Source: Petaurus breviceps papuanus (taxonomy: Eukaryota; Chordata; Mammalia; Diprotodontia; Petauridae). From it: a stretch of DNA of 64,000 nt. Location of the stretch: assembly GCA_028583685.1 (NCBI GenBank), contig JAMXIF010000086.1, forward strand, positions 15,369,582 to 15,433,581. Direction: 5' to 3'. The position numbers were made by a program, and so were the translations under genes. Positions 22,362 through 34,327 of this stretch are shown one piece after another. The notes beneath the pieces are model-generated. The model had not been told where the DNA came from. It searched no databases and saw only the letters and a program-made list of their open reading frames with translations. Each line of letters begins with the position of its first letter. Within the stretch, counting starts at the first letter, position 1.

Positions 22362-22960
22362 ACCAAGTACTTATTAAGTACTAATTATATGCTAGGAAAT
22401 AGAGATGCAAAGCAAAAAAAAAATGAAGTGTGGGGGCGGCCAGGTAGCACAGCAAGTAAGAGCACCGGCTCCAGTGTCAGAACGACCTGGAGATTGAATC
22501 CCGGGCTCAGACACTTAGCACCCACCCAGAAACACCTGGCCGTGTAACCTTGAGCAAGTTACTTAACCCCAATTGCTTAGGGGCGGCCAGGTGGCTCAGC
22601 GAGTAAGAGCACCGGCTCCAGTGTTGGGACAACCTGGAGATCGTATCCCGGGCTCAGACACTCAGCACCACACCCAGAAATAACTGGCCGTGTAACATTG
22701 AGCAAGTTACTTAATCCTGATTGCTTAAAAAAAAAAAAATGAAGTGTAATTAGCTCTCAAGGATCTTACCATTTGGTGAAAGCTACATGTAGACAAAGAG
22801 TATATACAAAATAAATACAAAGTGGGTCCAAAGTAATGTGAGGAAAGGGTTCTAGCAAGTGGGGAGAATCAGGGTAATTCTTCTGTAGGGCATTCTAATT
22901 GATGAAAGCTTTGAGGGAAACAAGGATTTCTATCAGACAGTGGTTAAGAATGTTTCAAGA
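22355..22960 (+). repeat. Ancient interspersed repeat, split by the SINE dimer
   Basis: CACCAAGTACTTATTAAGTAC and TATGCTAGGAAATAGAGATG start the repeat. After the dimer it resumes with TAGCTCTCAAGGATCTTACC and GACAAAGAGTATATAC. A second copy follows directly from about 23085. Confidence 0.5.
22432..22739 (+). mobile_element. Head-to-tail dimer of a young marsupial SINE
   Basis: Two copies of the GGGGCGGCCAGG SINE are joined directly at 22580, with no A-tract after the first unit. The second ends in 13 A. Both carry a tRNA-like A box and a B box near GATTGAATCC or GATCGTATCC. One target-site duplication, a run of A followed by TGAAGTGT, flanks the whole dimer at 22415-22431 and 22731-22747, and there is none between the units. 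That points to one insertion of a dimeric template. Confidence 0.85.
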
Positions 22961-23084
22961 CCTGGGGGACAACATAAAGAGGGAGAGGGAGTTTACTGGG
23001 GACAGAAAGAAAGCCACTTTGGCTGGAACATAAAGTATATAAAAGAGAGTTACATACAATAAGCCAGGAAAGGTTGCCTGTCAG

Positions 23085-24420
23085 TCAATCAACACGCATT
23101 TATTAAGCTCTTCCATTATGTTAGACATTGCACTAAGCACTAAGAATAGAGAGAAAAGGCAAAAAAAAAAAAACCATGGTTCCTGCTTTTAGGAAGTTCA
23201 CATTCAAATGGGGGAGACAATATATACATAACTAGGTACATATAAGATATATACAGAATAAATAGAAAGTAGTATCAGAGGAGAAACGACTAGGAAAGGT
23301 CTCCTGGAGAAACTGAACCCTGAAGATAGCTAGATTAGCAAGGTAGCTAAGAGATGGGGATGAAGAGAGAGAGCATTCCAGGTATGAAGAACAGACTTCG
23401 TACTCAAAAGCATGAAGATGGGATATATGATATCATGTGTGTGTGCATGTAGGAATAAATGTAGAGGGGGAAGGGGGAAGCCAACATTTAGACCAGAGTG
23501 AATAGATCATAGAAAACATGGAGGGGAGTAAGAAAACTAGAAAGAGAATTGGTTGTGATGGACTTTAAACATCAAACAGAGCACTTTATATTCTACTGTG
23601 AAGGTAACAGAATCTGGAGTCTTTCATGTAAGCAATGTGACATTGCCAGATTGGTGCTCAAGGAAAATCACTTTAGCAGTTCAAATGAGGCAACATTTAA
23701 GGAAAGAAGACCTTCCTTTTTTAAGCCATGGCAGTAATCTAGTAAAGTGATAAGGAACTGTAGTAGAATGGTACCTGTGTACCTAGAGAGTGGCACATAC
23801 AAGAGATATTGTGAAGGTAAAAATGACAAAATTTGGCAATAAACTGGAGATGGAGGGGGTGAAGAAAGAGTAGAATATGAAACTGAGGGTCCAAGCATTG
23901 GTATTTGGGGAAATGGCCCCAACAGGAAAATTGGGAAGAAGAAAGGGTCTGGGAAGAAAGATGACAAGTTCTGTTTTGGATATGTTGAGTTTGAGATAAT
24001 TAAACCAAAGGAGTTTATGAAATCACTAACTAAGAGAACATAAAGAGAGAAGAGCATGGCCAGGACACAGTTTTGGGGTACAATCACAGTTAGGGGATGT
24101 GATATGGATGAAGAGCCAATAAAAGAAACAGAAAAGGAACAGTCATATAGGCGTCAAAAGAACTAGGAGAAGAGAGTGCCTCAGGTACCTAGAGAAGAAA
24201 GACAATACCAGAGGACATGATCAGCTAGGTGAAAGATAGCAGAGAAGTCAAGAAGGATGAGAATTGAGAATAGACCTTAAGTCCAGCAACTAAGAACTCA
24301 CTGGTAACTTTTAGGGAGGGAACTTTCAGTTGAATGATGAGGTCACAAGTCAGTTTGGAAGTGAGAGAGGAAATTGAGCCATCGAGGGTAGATGTCCTTT
24401 CCAGAGTAGACTGGAGGCAG
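23085..24420 (+). repeat. Ancient interspersed repeat, long copy
   Basis: Opens with AACACGCATTTATTAAGC and runs through GAGAGCATTCCAGGTATG, TGATGGACTTTAAACATC, CAAGGAAAATCACTTTAGC, TTTTGGATATGTTGAGTTTG and AGAAGTCAAGAAGGATGAG. The order of these phrases is the same as in the copy at 56690-58480. I know similar repeats from other mammals but cannot name the family safely. No protein frame was recognised. Confidence 0.55.
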
Positions 24421-24964
24421 ATTGTGAAGTGTTTTAAAAACTAAATAAGAATTTGTATTTTATTCCTGAGGAAAGAAGAAGTGACTGCAATTTCCTTGTC
24501 TTCTGGAGTGTGTGAATATAGAGAATAGTGTTCTGCCTAAATTGGGCAAGCCATTCAAAGTGCCTTATTTTTTTCTTGTATTTTAAATTAATTTTGCCAG
24601 GCCATATATTTCTCCACATCATCGATCTCTGTTATCTTTATACCTAGTAAAATATGCAAGAGAAATGTCTCACTATTTCATTCTTTTCCCCTGCTTTGCT
24701 CTGCTATTAATGCTTCAACTCTGATATTGTTACAATCTTCCTAAAAGCCCTAAACAGAGCAAATCATGCTATTATGTCTGCTTATCTAGGCAATTTTCTC
24801 TGCCCAGATGTGATCCAGTTTGAGAATAGAAAAAAATAAAATTGTCTAGGAAAATAAGATTGTATAACCTTATGAATTTTAATATTGTAGGCCTTTAGCT
24901 CTCTGATATTTTCATTCTTCTGCATGTTCAGAGAATATCAGAACTGAAAGAGACCATTATAGTA

Positions 24965-25085
24965 GAATGAAAACTCCTTGAAGACAGGAACTATTTCCCT
25001 ATTTTTCTGTCTCTATATCCACAGTGCCTAGGACAGTACCTGGTACATAATAGGTATTTAATATATACTCATTGATTGATTAATT
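24965..25085 (+). mobile_element. L2 LINE 3' end
   Basis: AAAACTCCTTGAAGACAGG, CAGTGCCTAGGACAGTACC and TAATAGGTATTTAATATATAC followed by TGATTGAT repeats match the L2 terminus. Confidence 0.7.
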
Positions 25086-25575
25086 GATCTATTCCCAATC
25101 CTCTCATTTTATAGGTTAGGAAACCAAGGCACAGAATAGAATAGCTAAGTAACTTGCCAAAGGTCACACAGCTAGTTAGTGGCAGAGCCTGACTAGAATT
25201 CAAGCCTTTGAACTTTTAAACACTTTTAGTTCTTATGTTTATTAGATCTGCCTTTGTCTCCCTATTGCTAGTTTCTCCCAATTCTAAAGACAGAGAGGCA
25301 TCACTGTACATGTTACCTGGTATCTGAATACAATTATATGCTTGATATGTGTGTTTTAGTCTGGAAAAAATCTACTTTATAGGAGTATGGATCTAGAGAG
25401 ATAAGAGATGTCAAAAGTCACCTACCAACCTCCTCATTTTACAGATCAGGAAACTGAGGCTTAACTAGGATTATTTGCCCAAAGTCACTTGCGTAACAAA
25501 CATCAGAGGCAATTTTGAGCCCCAGGGCTTTGATTCAAAGTCCAATCCTATTTCCACTATATTATACTGCCTTCC
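25085..25575 (-). mobile_element. Two MIR-like copies
   Basis: 25085-25215 (CCTCTCATTTTATAGGTTAG, AGGTCACACAGCTAGTTAGT) and 25385-25575 (CATTTTACAGATCAGGAAAC, CAAAGTCACTTGCGTAAC), both reverse. Confidence 0.55.
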
Positions 25576-26737
25576 TTTTTAGAGAGTTGTTTCTTCATAT
25601 CTACTTTTTAATCTGTCAAGCCAAGTAATGATCCTTAGCATCTTTGAAATGCAAAAATGTCCAGCTATTCTATACCATGTGACTTTAAATATTAATTCAG
25701 TTCAAAGAATATTCTTAGCAGGGTCAACATTGCTTTGAGGGGATGAGGAAAAGGACATAATCAATTACTCATCTGTCTCTCACTTTCATAAGTGAATTTT
25801 ACAGTGAGTAATGTGTGCTTCCCTCCCTTCTTTTGTTATATGAAATTAGAAGGATGGGAAATGGAGTTGGCACCACTGATTCATTTTCATTTACCCCCAA
25901 ATTAAATTATTTGCTTCCAGTCACTGTTAATTACTGGCATGATAATGCTTTTTCACTGTTAGACTACTGTGTCAGTCTAGGAGACTCTGTCTGGGGGTCT
26001 GGCTCTATTAAAAAGGAGGGTCAGCTACATAGAAACAGAAAAGCAGCAATTAAAATAAAACAATTTCATTGTGGTCTGTCTAGCATTTAGTAAAAGAACA
26101 ATCTGTGCCTCCTAGGGATGGGGGCTGACAAATTTTGGACCAGGATTGTTTCTAGTATCTTCTTAATTGAATCAAATTATAGTAATGAAGTTGGATTCAA
26201 TTGATCACTGTAATTATCATTGTTCTTGGGAGCTCAAAATGCATTTAATTTATTAATGTAAAGAGAGATGGATTTGGCGTTGGAGGGCCTGAGCTCCCAT
26301 TTAAACTCTCCCCACTACAGCTTGCATGAACTTGGTCAAGTCCTTTCCTTTCACTGGAATGCTTCAGTGAATTGAAGAGAATGGACTTGATGACCTCTAA
26401 GATCCTTTCTGTAGTACAAAATCTATGGGCATATGACTTATCCATAATAACTTGGTGTCGCAAAAGGTACCTGGTGACCTCTGGCAATCATATAACTCCA
26501 TTGAGCCTCATTTTCCTCAAATTTAAATAAGGGGATGGAGATCCCTCCCAGCTCCTAATCTATGATTATAGGTATATATGCATTTTAATAGATGGGGAAA
26601 GAAGGCACAAAGAAAAAACGACTTAACAAATGCCCCCAAAGACTCTAGGCCTGATTTTGATTCCAATTCTAAGCTGTACTGTCTCTTTTTCAGAGTACGC
26701 TTTCTTTTCAGATGGTGTTTGTTTCTTCCAAAATAAA

Positions 26738-26810
26738 GGATGTCCTAAAAGTCTTGGTGCAGTTTTAAGCTACGCTAGCTTAAAACTGTACCAAGACTTT
26801 TGGTACATGC
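26738..26810 (+). mobile_element. 73-bp hairpin element, mariner-type MITE candidate
   Basis: Two 35-bp arms flank a 3-base CGC loop. The inner 26 bp of each arm, reading AAAAGTCTTGG to TTTAAGCTA, pair with one mismatch, and the outer 9 bp pair with a few more. The organisation (two inverted repeats almost back to back, about 80 bp) is like the mariner-derived miniature elements of mammals such as MADE1. A clear TA duplication is not visible. It ends about 40 bp before the L1 insertion site at 26847. Confidence 0.6.
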
Positions 26811-26846
26811 TGGATTGAAGTGATGCAGCTTGGCATTTAAATTTTT

Positions 26847-28019
26847 AAAAGGAACCTCCAATAATTAACAACTTCAGAAAATTGCAGGATATACAATAAA
26901 CTTACATGAATCATCAGCATTTCTAGATATTACCAACAAAGTCTAGCATCAAGAAACAGAAAGAGAAATTTCATTTAAAATAATTTTAATTATAAAATAC
27001 TTGCGATCTGCCAAGACAATACTGCCAAGACAAACCCAGGAACTATATGAACACAATTACAAAATACTTTTCAAACAAATAAAGTCAGTTCTAAACAATT
27101 GGGATAATATCAGTTGCTCATGGGCAGGTTGAGCCAATATAATAAAAACAACAATTTTACATAAATTAATTTAAAAATTCAGTGCCATACCAATCAAACT
27201 ACCTTAAAATTACTTGTAGAGCTAGAAAAAATAACAAATTCATCTGGAAGAACAAAAGGTCAAGAATATCAAAAGAAATAATGGAATGAAAGAATGTAAC
27301 AGAGCTCAAACTGCATAATAAAATAGTAATCTTTCAAACAATCTGATACTGGCTAAGAAACAGAGTAATGGATAAGTGATTGATACAGCAATATCACTAC
27401 TAGGTCTATATTCCAAAGAGATCAAAGGAAAAGGACTTATGTATAAAAAAAATTTTATAGTAGCTCTTTTTGTGGTGGCGAAGAATTTGAAATTGAAGGG
27501 ATGTCTACCAATTGCAGAATGGGTGAACAAGTTGTGGTATATTATTGTAATAGAATGCTGTTTTCCTATAAGAAATAACAAGCAGGATAATTTCAGAGAC
27601 ACCTTGAAAGACTTAAATGAACTGATGCTAAGTGAAGTGAGCAGAACCAGGAGACCATTGTACAAAGTAATGGCAATATTGTACAATGATCAACTGTGAA
27701 TACCTTAGCTATTCTTAGCAATACAATGATCCAAGACAATTCCAAAGGACCCATGATGAAAAATGCTATTCACTTTGAAAGAAAGAACACATAGAATATG
27801 AATGAAGCTTAAAGCATACCATTTTTCACTTTATTGGGAGGGGTTTGGTGGGGTGTCTTCTTTCACAATATGACTAATATAGAAATATGTTTTTCCCATC
27901 TTGGGATTGGGGGGGAAGAGAATTTGGAACTAAAATTTTTAAAAATGAATGTTAAAATTTGTTTGACATGTAATGGGGAAAAATAAAATATTATTAAAGT
28001 TAAAAAAAGGGAACCTCTA
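26847..28019 (+). mobile_element. 5'-truncated L1 (ORF2 C-terminus and 3' UTR)
   Basis: The body is about 26861-28005. It encodes the C-terminal part of L1 ORF2 with scattered damage. The clearest open piece is 27376-27699, with ISLLGLYSKEIKGKG, IVALFVVAKN and EWVNKLWYI, matching the PLLGIYP...FIAALFTIAK...WIKKMWHIY region of L1. It ends with an L1-type 3' UTR (TTTGACATGTAATGGGG, AATAAAATATTATT). An imperfect 14-bp duplication (AAAAGGAACCTCCA and AAAGGGAACCTCTA) flanks it. Confidence 0.8.
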
Positions 28020-28214
28020 GACCTGGAATGTTCCAAGGCTTCAGAGTCTGTTTAGATCCTAAAATGTTTATTCATCATTTATGGGTTTTGTTCCTAAAGA
28101 GCAGAGGAAGAATAGAATCCAGAGAGTCTTAAACTCAATATTTAACCAGTGCTGAAGTTTCAAGGTCCTCTAAGAACATGTCTTACTAAATGTAATATAA
28201 TTGCTTACATTTTG

Positions 28215-28345
28215 TCTCTTCCATTAGATTAAGCCTTCAAGAACAAAGACTATTTCCCCCCTTTATTTGTATCTCCAGCAGTCAACACAGTGTCTGGTAC
28301 ATAGTAGACACTTAATAAATGCTTATTAGTGACTAACTTCACTTT
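28215..28345 (+). mobile_element. L2 LINE 3' end
   Basis: TTTGTATCTCCAGCAGTCAA, GTACATAGTAGACACTTAAT and AAATGCTTATTAGTGACT match. Confidence 0.7.
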
Positions 28346-28634
28346 TCAGTGCCCCAGGTAACTCTCAGACAACAATCAGAATTATTATGTCCTATTATTA
28401 TATTATTATATCATATTATGTCCTATTAATTGACTCTTGTTCAGAATTTCTCTATCCCCTTATTGTGTAGGAAAGATGTTGGCATATAAATAACAATTAT
28501 CTTCACAGTGATCTCTGGAAATACTTCTTGTGAGCACAAGTTGACCAAGAGTCCCATAAAATAGTATTTCTTGTTGCTTTTGTCTATTCCTAGACATTCC
28601 TTGATTTGTCTCTCCAAAATTGTGTAAATCAGCC

Positions 28635-29165
28635 TTCCAGAGGCACCTAGGTAGTGCAATGGATATAGCACTGGAGCTGGCATCTGGAAGACCCAAGTTT
28701 AAGTCCCCCCTGAGATATTTACTAGCTATATGACCTGGGCAAATTGCTTCATTTCCGTCTGCCACAATTTACCAAACTGTAAAATGGGGATAAAAATAGC
28801 AATAAATCTCTGAGACTAGGAGAGCGGTCTACCTCTTATGGTTATTGTGAAGATCAAATGAGATAAATATTTGAAAAGATCTTAGCACAGCATCTGACTC
28901 ATAGTAGGTGCTTGTTGTTATTAATCATTTTAGTCATGTCCTACTCTCCGTGACCCCATTTGGGATTTTCTAGGCAAAGATACTGGAGTGGTTTGCCATT
29001 TCCTTCTCTAATTCATTTTACAGATGAGGAAACTGAGCCATACAGGGCTAAGTGACTTGCTCAAGGTCACACAGCTAGTAAGTGTCCAAGGCTAGATTTG
29101 AACTCAGGAGGATGAGACTTTGTGACTCCAGTCTTGGCACTCTATCCATTGCACCACCTAGCTGA
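28635..29165. mobile_element. Forward CORE-SINE followed by reverse Mar1 SINE
   Basis: 28635-28905 is forward (GGCACCTAGGTAGTGCAATG, GCATCTGACTCATAGTAGG). 28912-29165 is a well-kept reverse Mar1 (TGACCCCATTTGGGATTTTC, CAAGGTCACACAGCTAGTAA, CCATTGCACCACCTAGCTG). Confidence 0.7.
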
Positions 29166-29659
29166 TTAAGGAATGTTTATTTCCTTCCTTCCATTTAGCT
29201 GCAACTCCCATTTGCCTTCTGGTTTCATTTACAGTGATCATATGGAGATGAAAAGAATGCAACTCTTCCACCAGTCTGTCCATGTAATGTGGATTTCCAC
29301 ATTTGGAGGACCAATAGCTAAGTTAATGCTTTTAAACAGTCTAAAAACTGAATGAATTTTAGTACCTTCTCCCTCCTTTCCCACTACTCTGCTATAGTCT
29401 CTGACACTGCACAGGATGAAGGGCCATTTTCTGCTTTTCTTTGTGTCATGAGTTGCTATAACCAAAGAATTTTTCACTGAGTGACCAGTCTTCTTTATGA
29501 GTCTCTCCTTACTTAGGCTGATCCTTGGAAAGTGGACTGCATCTGTTGCTAAGCATTTTCAATATCACAGAAACTGCCACACCTTGTACTTTGTTAGTAT
29601 AGTATTTAAGAACCCAACTTAACAGAAATAGGGCTATGGTCTGGATCATTTTTATATAA

Positions 29660-29910
29660 GGGGCATCTAGGTCGCATAGTGGATAAAGTGCTGGGCCTGG
29701 AATGAAGAAGACTCCATCTTCCTGAGTTCAAATCTGGCCGCAGACACTAGCTATGTGAACCTAGGCAAGTCATTTAACTCTGCCTCAGTTTCCTCATCTG
29801 TAAAATGAACTGGAGAAGGAAATGGCAAACTACTCCAGTATCTTTGCCAAGAAAACCCCAAATGAGGTCACCAAGAGTAGGATATGACTGAACAAAAACA
29901 AAAACTCTAA
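29660..29910 (+). mobile_element. Mar1-type SINE, near complete
   Basis: GGGGCATCTAGGTCGCATAG, AGGCAAGTCATTTAACTC, GAGAAGGAAATGGCAAAC and a CTGAACAAAAACAAAAAC end cover the full Mar1 length. Confidence 0.75.
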
Positions 29911-30079
29911 TATAATCAAGGGGTTCTGAAATTGCCTTTACATTTGTCTAACAGCCCTCTTTCCTTCTTCCCTCATTTGCTGAGTTCCAAACCAAGATTC
30001 CAATAGTTTCCCCTTGGGAGTACTCTTGTGAGGTACTGATCATATTCCCTGAGGCCAAATGACCACATCACTTTTCTTA

Positions 30080-30320
30080 TAATAATAATCATAATCATGT
30101 ACATGGCACTTACTATGCACCAGATGCTTTAAAAATGATCTCATTTGATCCATAAAACAACCTGGAAGGTAAGTGTGACTATTATTCTCATTTTACTGAT
30201 AAGGACACTGAGACAAACAAAAGTGGCCCACACTTAGTGAGTGTCCAAGGCAGGATTTGAATTCAGGTCATCCTGATTCCAGGGCCATTGCTCTACCCAC
30301 TCCACTATCTAACTGCCTCT
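30080..30320 (-). mobile_element. CORE-SINE (MIR-type)
   Basis: GGCACTTACTATGCACC, CTCATTTTACTGATAAGG and CAGGATTTGAATTCAGGTC run in reverse order. Confidence 0.6.
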
Positions 30321-30699
30321 TCCTACCAAGTCATAACTTTGGCCTACTCAAGTCAGTTTTGAGTGAGTGGGATTTTGTTTCTGATTTTTACCTATAGGAG
30401 AAGAATGATCTTCAGTCAAATGTTATCAAGGTTATTCAGATGTATTCTAATGTAATGCAATACTTCCAGTTAACTGTAAGCAAAAGGTTGAGTAACCTGA
30501 CAGGGTGAGATCACAGTGGTACTGTAAAAAAGGAAGAATCAAAGTGATAATAAGTGCTCCTTAGAAAATAAGTGAAACAAATTTACAAGGTAAAGCCATT
30601 TCTGGAAAAGAAATGACCAGATACTACATTTTATCTCCTTCATTTTTAAAAATGGGGAAGTGATGAATGGTGTTTCCCCTTTATTTTTTCCTTATATTA

Positions 30700-30805
30700 T
30701 ACTTCTATATAATACAATTATACTTCTACTATAATATAAATATTATAATAAATATTATAATATTTATTATAATAAATATATATTCATATTTATTTATATT
30801 ATACA
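30700..30805. repeat. AT-rich low-complexity stretch
   Basis: Almost entirely A and T with ATTATAATAAATATT-type units. Adjacent blocks are partly self-complementary. Confidence 0.8.
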
Positions 30806-30819
30806 CTGCCAATATCTTT

Positions 30820-32050
30820 CTTCATATCTGTAGTCTACCTCCATATATTGCAAGAAAATCAACCTTTCTTTTCTACCCACCCACCTCCACCTGATTCCTT
30901 GTGCTTCCACCGCAAGGTAGCATGCATAAGCCTCCCTAAAAGAGGAGAGAGGACATAAAGATGCTACTGCTGAGATTATTTTCTGAACTGAAATATGTCA
31001 TGTCTATTAAATTTGCTGGGTTCTGGACAGACAGAGCTCTCAGTAAGGTTCCCAGTGAGATTTGGTTAGAAAATGGTATCTGGCATCTTCCTTCCCTCTG
31101 CTATGTATGCTAAGCTGATTTAGCTCCTATATTCTCATGTTCAGCATGAAAGGATAAAAGTATTGTTAGTGTAGCAATGCAATCTCTCACTCACAAAGTA
31201 TCCTACTCATGTGAATCAGTATTACATTATTGGAGGAAAGCAGGATATGCTTAAAATTGCTGATAAATACCTTTTTTATTGTCCCATAAAGGCAAAGCGT
31301 AAATTACATTATAGAAACATATCTAACTTTATTATATTTGGGGGATCCCAGGGTTGTTCTGCAGATATGCATTTGATTTCCATTGTCTTTTTGTGTTGAA
31401 AACATTGACATTATTTAAGGAATTGGGCAGAATCCTGAAATCATTTGATTTCTGTTAGCTTGTCTCATCATATTATTTCATTCTTGAGGAAGTCTTTTGA
31501 ATATATAATTGTTTTAAAAATTGTTTGGTATTGAAATATGTACAAACAGCTCTCACACTACACCAATATTTCAGTTATCATTTTATATCTATCTTATTAC
31601 CAAGGATAATTAAGATTTGACTCTTTTTTATTAACTGTCAAAGTAGACTTAATAGCCTACCCTGTGAAAAATCCTTCATTAACTACTCTGTTGTGATTAA
31701 TTCATTTATTTCTATATCCCTTCAGCACTAATAATGAACTCTAGCTAATCTCAGCATTAGCCAATTTGTGGTATACTTTTTGAAGAACAGAAAGAGAAGT
31801 TTCCAGGTTAATTGAGCTTAGAAAGGAGTCCCTCCAACACTAAAAGTTCCAATTATTAGTTGGTCTTTAGCGGAGCTAACATTCTTAATAGTGTTTCAAA
31901 TTTGTTTGCTATTTTTAGATATCTCTGGCCAATGTTAAGATTAACCAGATAATGTTGGCATGAGCACTTTGGTACCATAAAGTAATATAAAATTATAATT
32001 TTATTCATTTATATATGTTTGTATCTGTTCTTTTGTATTTATATGTCTTT
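30820..32050. other. SV2C: Intronic stretch without recognised repeats
   Basis: No SINE, LINE or gene was recognised across about 1.2 kb, which is unusual for this window. It may contain conserved non-coding sequence, but alignment would be needed. Confidence 0.4.
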
Positions 32051-32614
32051 CTTATCTTCACCATTTGAGTGTAAATTCCTCAAGACCAGGAACTCTGGAT
32101 ACTATTGTGTGATGTGTGTTTTACTTTAGTAGATAATAAATGTGATGGATAGTCTGACTATCTAACTTAGGGATTTTGCAATAGAAATAACAATTCATCT
32201 ATAAAAGGAAAAAAATCTATAAATGCATTATATGTGTCAGTTGAGATTTCTAGTAGATAAATTCTTGATATACAATCCAAAAGTTCTGAATGATTTTCCT
32301 GTGATTCTATTATGGTTTTGAAGAGCCCCTGGGACACCAGACATTGTAGTAGTGAAATAAAATTTCTCTCACTACAGTCAGCTAATCTTCAACCCCTAAT
32401 ACAAATAATTTCTTGTAAGGTCTTCTGCCCTTTCTCAAACTCTACATTGGAAAGGCAGGTCACATGAATTGAAGGAGGTGATAGAAATCAGGATGACTGG
32501 TCTGTTTTTCTTTGTTTGCTTCCTGCAGACTGTCCTCTTCTACAGACTTATGACTTCCCCATTTTTTATTCTCCATTTATTCAAGATTTTCATACATTAC
32601 CAACTTCCAAAGGA

Positions 32615-32872
32615 AGAGGTAGCTAGGTGCCATAGTGGATAGACTGCTGAGCCTGGAGTCAGGAAGACTCTTCTTTATGAGTTCAAATTTGGCCTGATAC
32701 TTCCTAGCTGTGTGACCCCAGGCAAGTCACTTAATACTGTTTACCTCAGTTTCCTCATCTGTAAAATAAGCTGGAGGAGGAAATGGGAAAGTGCTCTAGT
32801 ATCATTGCCAAGAAAATCCCAAATGGGGTCACAAAGAGTCAGACATGACTGAAATGATTGAAAAACAACTTC
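32615..32872 (+). mobile_element. Mar1-type SINE, near complete
   Basis: GTAGCTAGGTGCCATAGTG, GACCCCAGGCAAGTCAC and ATGGGGTCACAAAGAGTCAG cover the whole element. Confidence 0.75.
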
Positions 32873-33034
32873 CAAAAGTCAATTTAAGCATTAATATATA
32901 CCACAAAGGTAAAATAAGAAATTTAAGTATAAAATAAGACAAAACCCAGCTAAAATAAGCAAGGAGTAAATGTTTTCACAGTTTTCCTATGCATAAAACC
33001 TGAGTCATCTTAGATTTTTTTCTCTTCCTCATCC

Positions 33035-33440
33035 CCATGTCCCCAGACTGTCAAAACCTGATAGTTCTACTTCTACATCTTTCAAATCCTTTTCCACTCC
33101 TATTTCCTTCATTCCCATTCATTTCTCCCCTCAAATATTGTAATAGCATGATAAATGGGTTTCTAGATTTTGGGCTCCAGCCTGTTCCTCATTCCTATTC
33201 CATTTTTTATATTCCTTCAAGACTAAACTTCCTATTGCACAATTTTGATCTTGTCATTTCCTTGAACAAAAGCCTTAAATGATGATTGGGTGCTTAGTAT
33301 AATAATGTTTAGAATAAAAGTTGGGTGCTTAGAATAATAGTCAGACTCCTTATCCCAGCATTCAAGACTCTTTTCAACCTTATCCCACATGATTCCCTTC
33401 AGCTACTATATTCACCATTCCCAAACTCTACCTGCCCTTC
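33035..33440 (+). mobile_element. L2-like LINE 3' region
   Basis: TTGATCTTGTCATTTCCTTG, CAGACTCCTTATCCCAGCAT and TCAAGACTCTTTTCAACC match the L2 segment just before its terminus. An imperfect inverted echo of the first half (CCCCATGTCCCCAGACTG, ATTTCTCCCC) appears at about 33470-33730. Confidence 0.5.
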
Positions 33441-33469
33441 ATCATCACATTGTTACTTGCATTTGAGGG

Positions 33470-33730
33470 GAGAAAGGAGGGCTGAATGGGAATCAAGGCA
33501 ATAGGAGTGGAAAAGGATTGGAAAGATGTAGAATTATCAGAATTTGACAGTCTGGGGACATGGGGATGAGGAAGAGGGAAAAAAAGTCTAAGATGACTCA
33601 GGTTTTAAGCATAGGAAAACTGTGAAAACATTTATTCCTTGCTTATTTTAACTGAGTTTTGTTTTATTTTATATTTAAATGTCTTGTTTTACCTTTGTGC
33701 TATATGTTAATGCTTAAATTGCCTTCAAAT
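33470..33730 (-). repeat. Inverted copy of 32875-33140
   Basis: GGGGAGAAAGGAGGGCTGAA, CAGTCTGGGGACATGGGGAT, GATGACTCAGGTTTTAAGC and CTGTGAAAACATTTATTCC are close reverse complements of sequence at 32875-33140. The two arms form a long, gapped inverted repeat of about 250 bp each with a 330-bp spacer. Confidence 0.65.
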
Positions 33731-33774
33731 CTTAAGTTGCCTTTTGAAAATTGTTCCTCAATCATTTCAGCTGT

Positions 33775-33885
33775 GTTTTACTACTTTGTAGATAGGGGTC
33801 ATGCTTTTATCCTTCAGAACTAGCACAGTGGCTTTCACATATTAAAGACTTAATAAATGTTTGTTGAATCAATTTGTTTAATTTG
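33775..33885 (+). mobile_element. L2 LINE 3' end
   Basis: CAGAACTAGCACAGTGGC, CACATATTAAAGACTTAAT and AAATGTTTGTTGAATC are the terminal L2 phrases. Confidence 0.6.
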
Positions 33886-34327
33886 GGCACCAGTGTTAAA
33901 GTGGATTAATATGCTCAAGCAATAAATTTGTCTCTTTGGTTTTCTAGCTAATAACTTGAAACCTGCCCTGAATTTTTTTCAAAAGCTCTTAATAGCTATA
34001 TATAGAGAGACATTTTTTTTCCATTCTGATTTAACAGGAAATGAATAATACAGGAATTACGAATGGTTGTGCAGGCTGTCCTAGGGAGTGGAGCAAATGT
34101 GTTAGGAATAGCTGTGTAACATTAAACACTAGACTGGAGCTCACAGGAAAAGGGAAGATGTCAGTCTTCATTTATCCTATTTCATCTTTTTTTTCCTATT
34201 TCTTAACTCACCCTATCCCATTTTTATTTTTCATATCACATGCTCCTTTTTCATAAAATCCTGTTGTCTTCAAAGTAATTCAGCTCTCCTTCTCTCATGC
34301 CTTCCCTCCCCGCTAGGCTTGTTTCAG

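Noticed and set aside
23668-24087. 139-codon - strand open frame
   Set aside because: It is antisense to an ancient interspersed repeat and shows no recognised domain.
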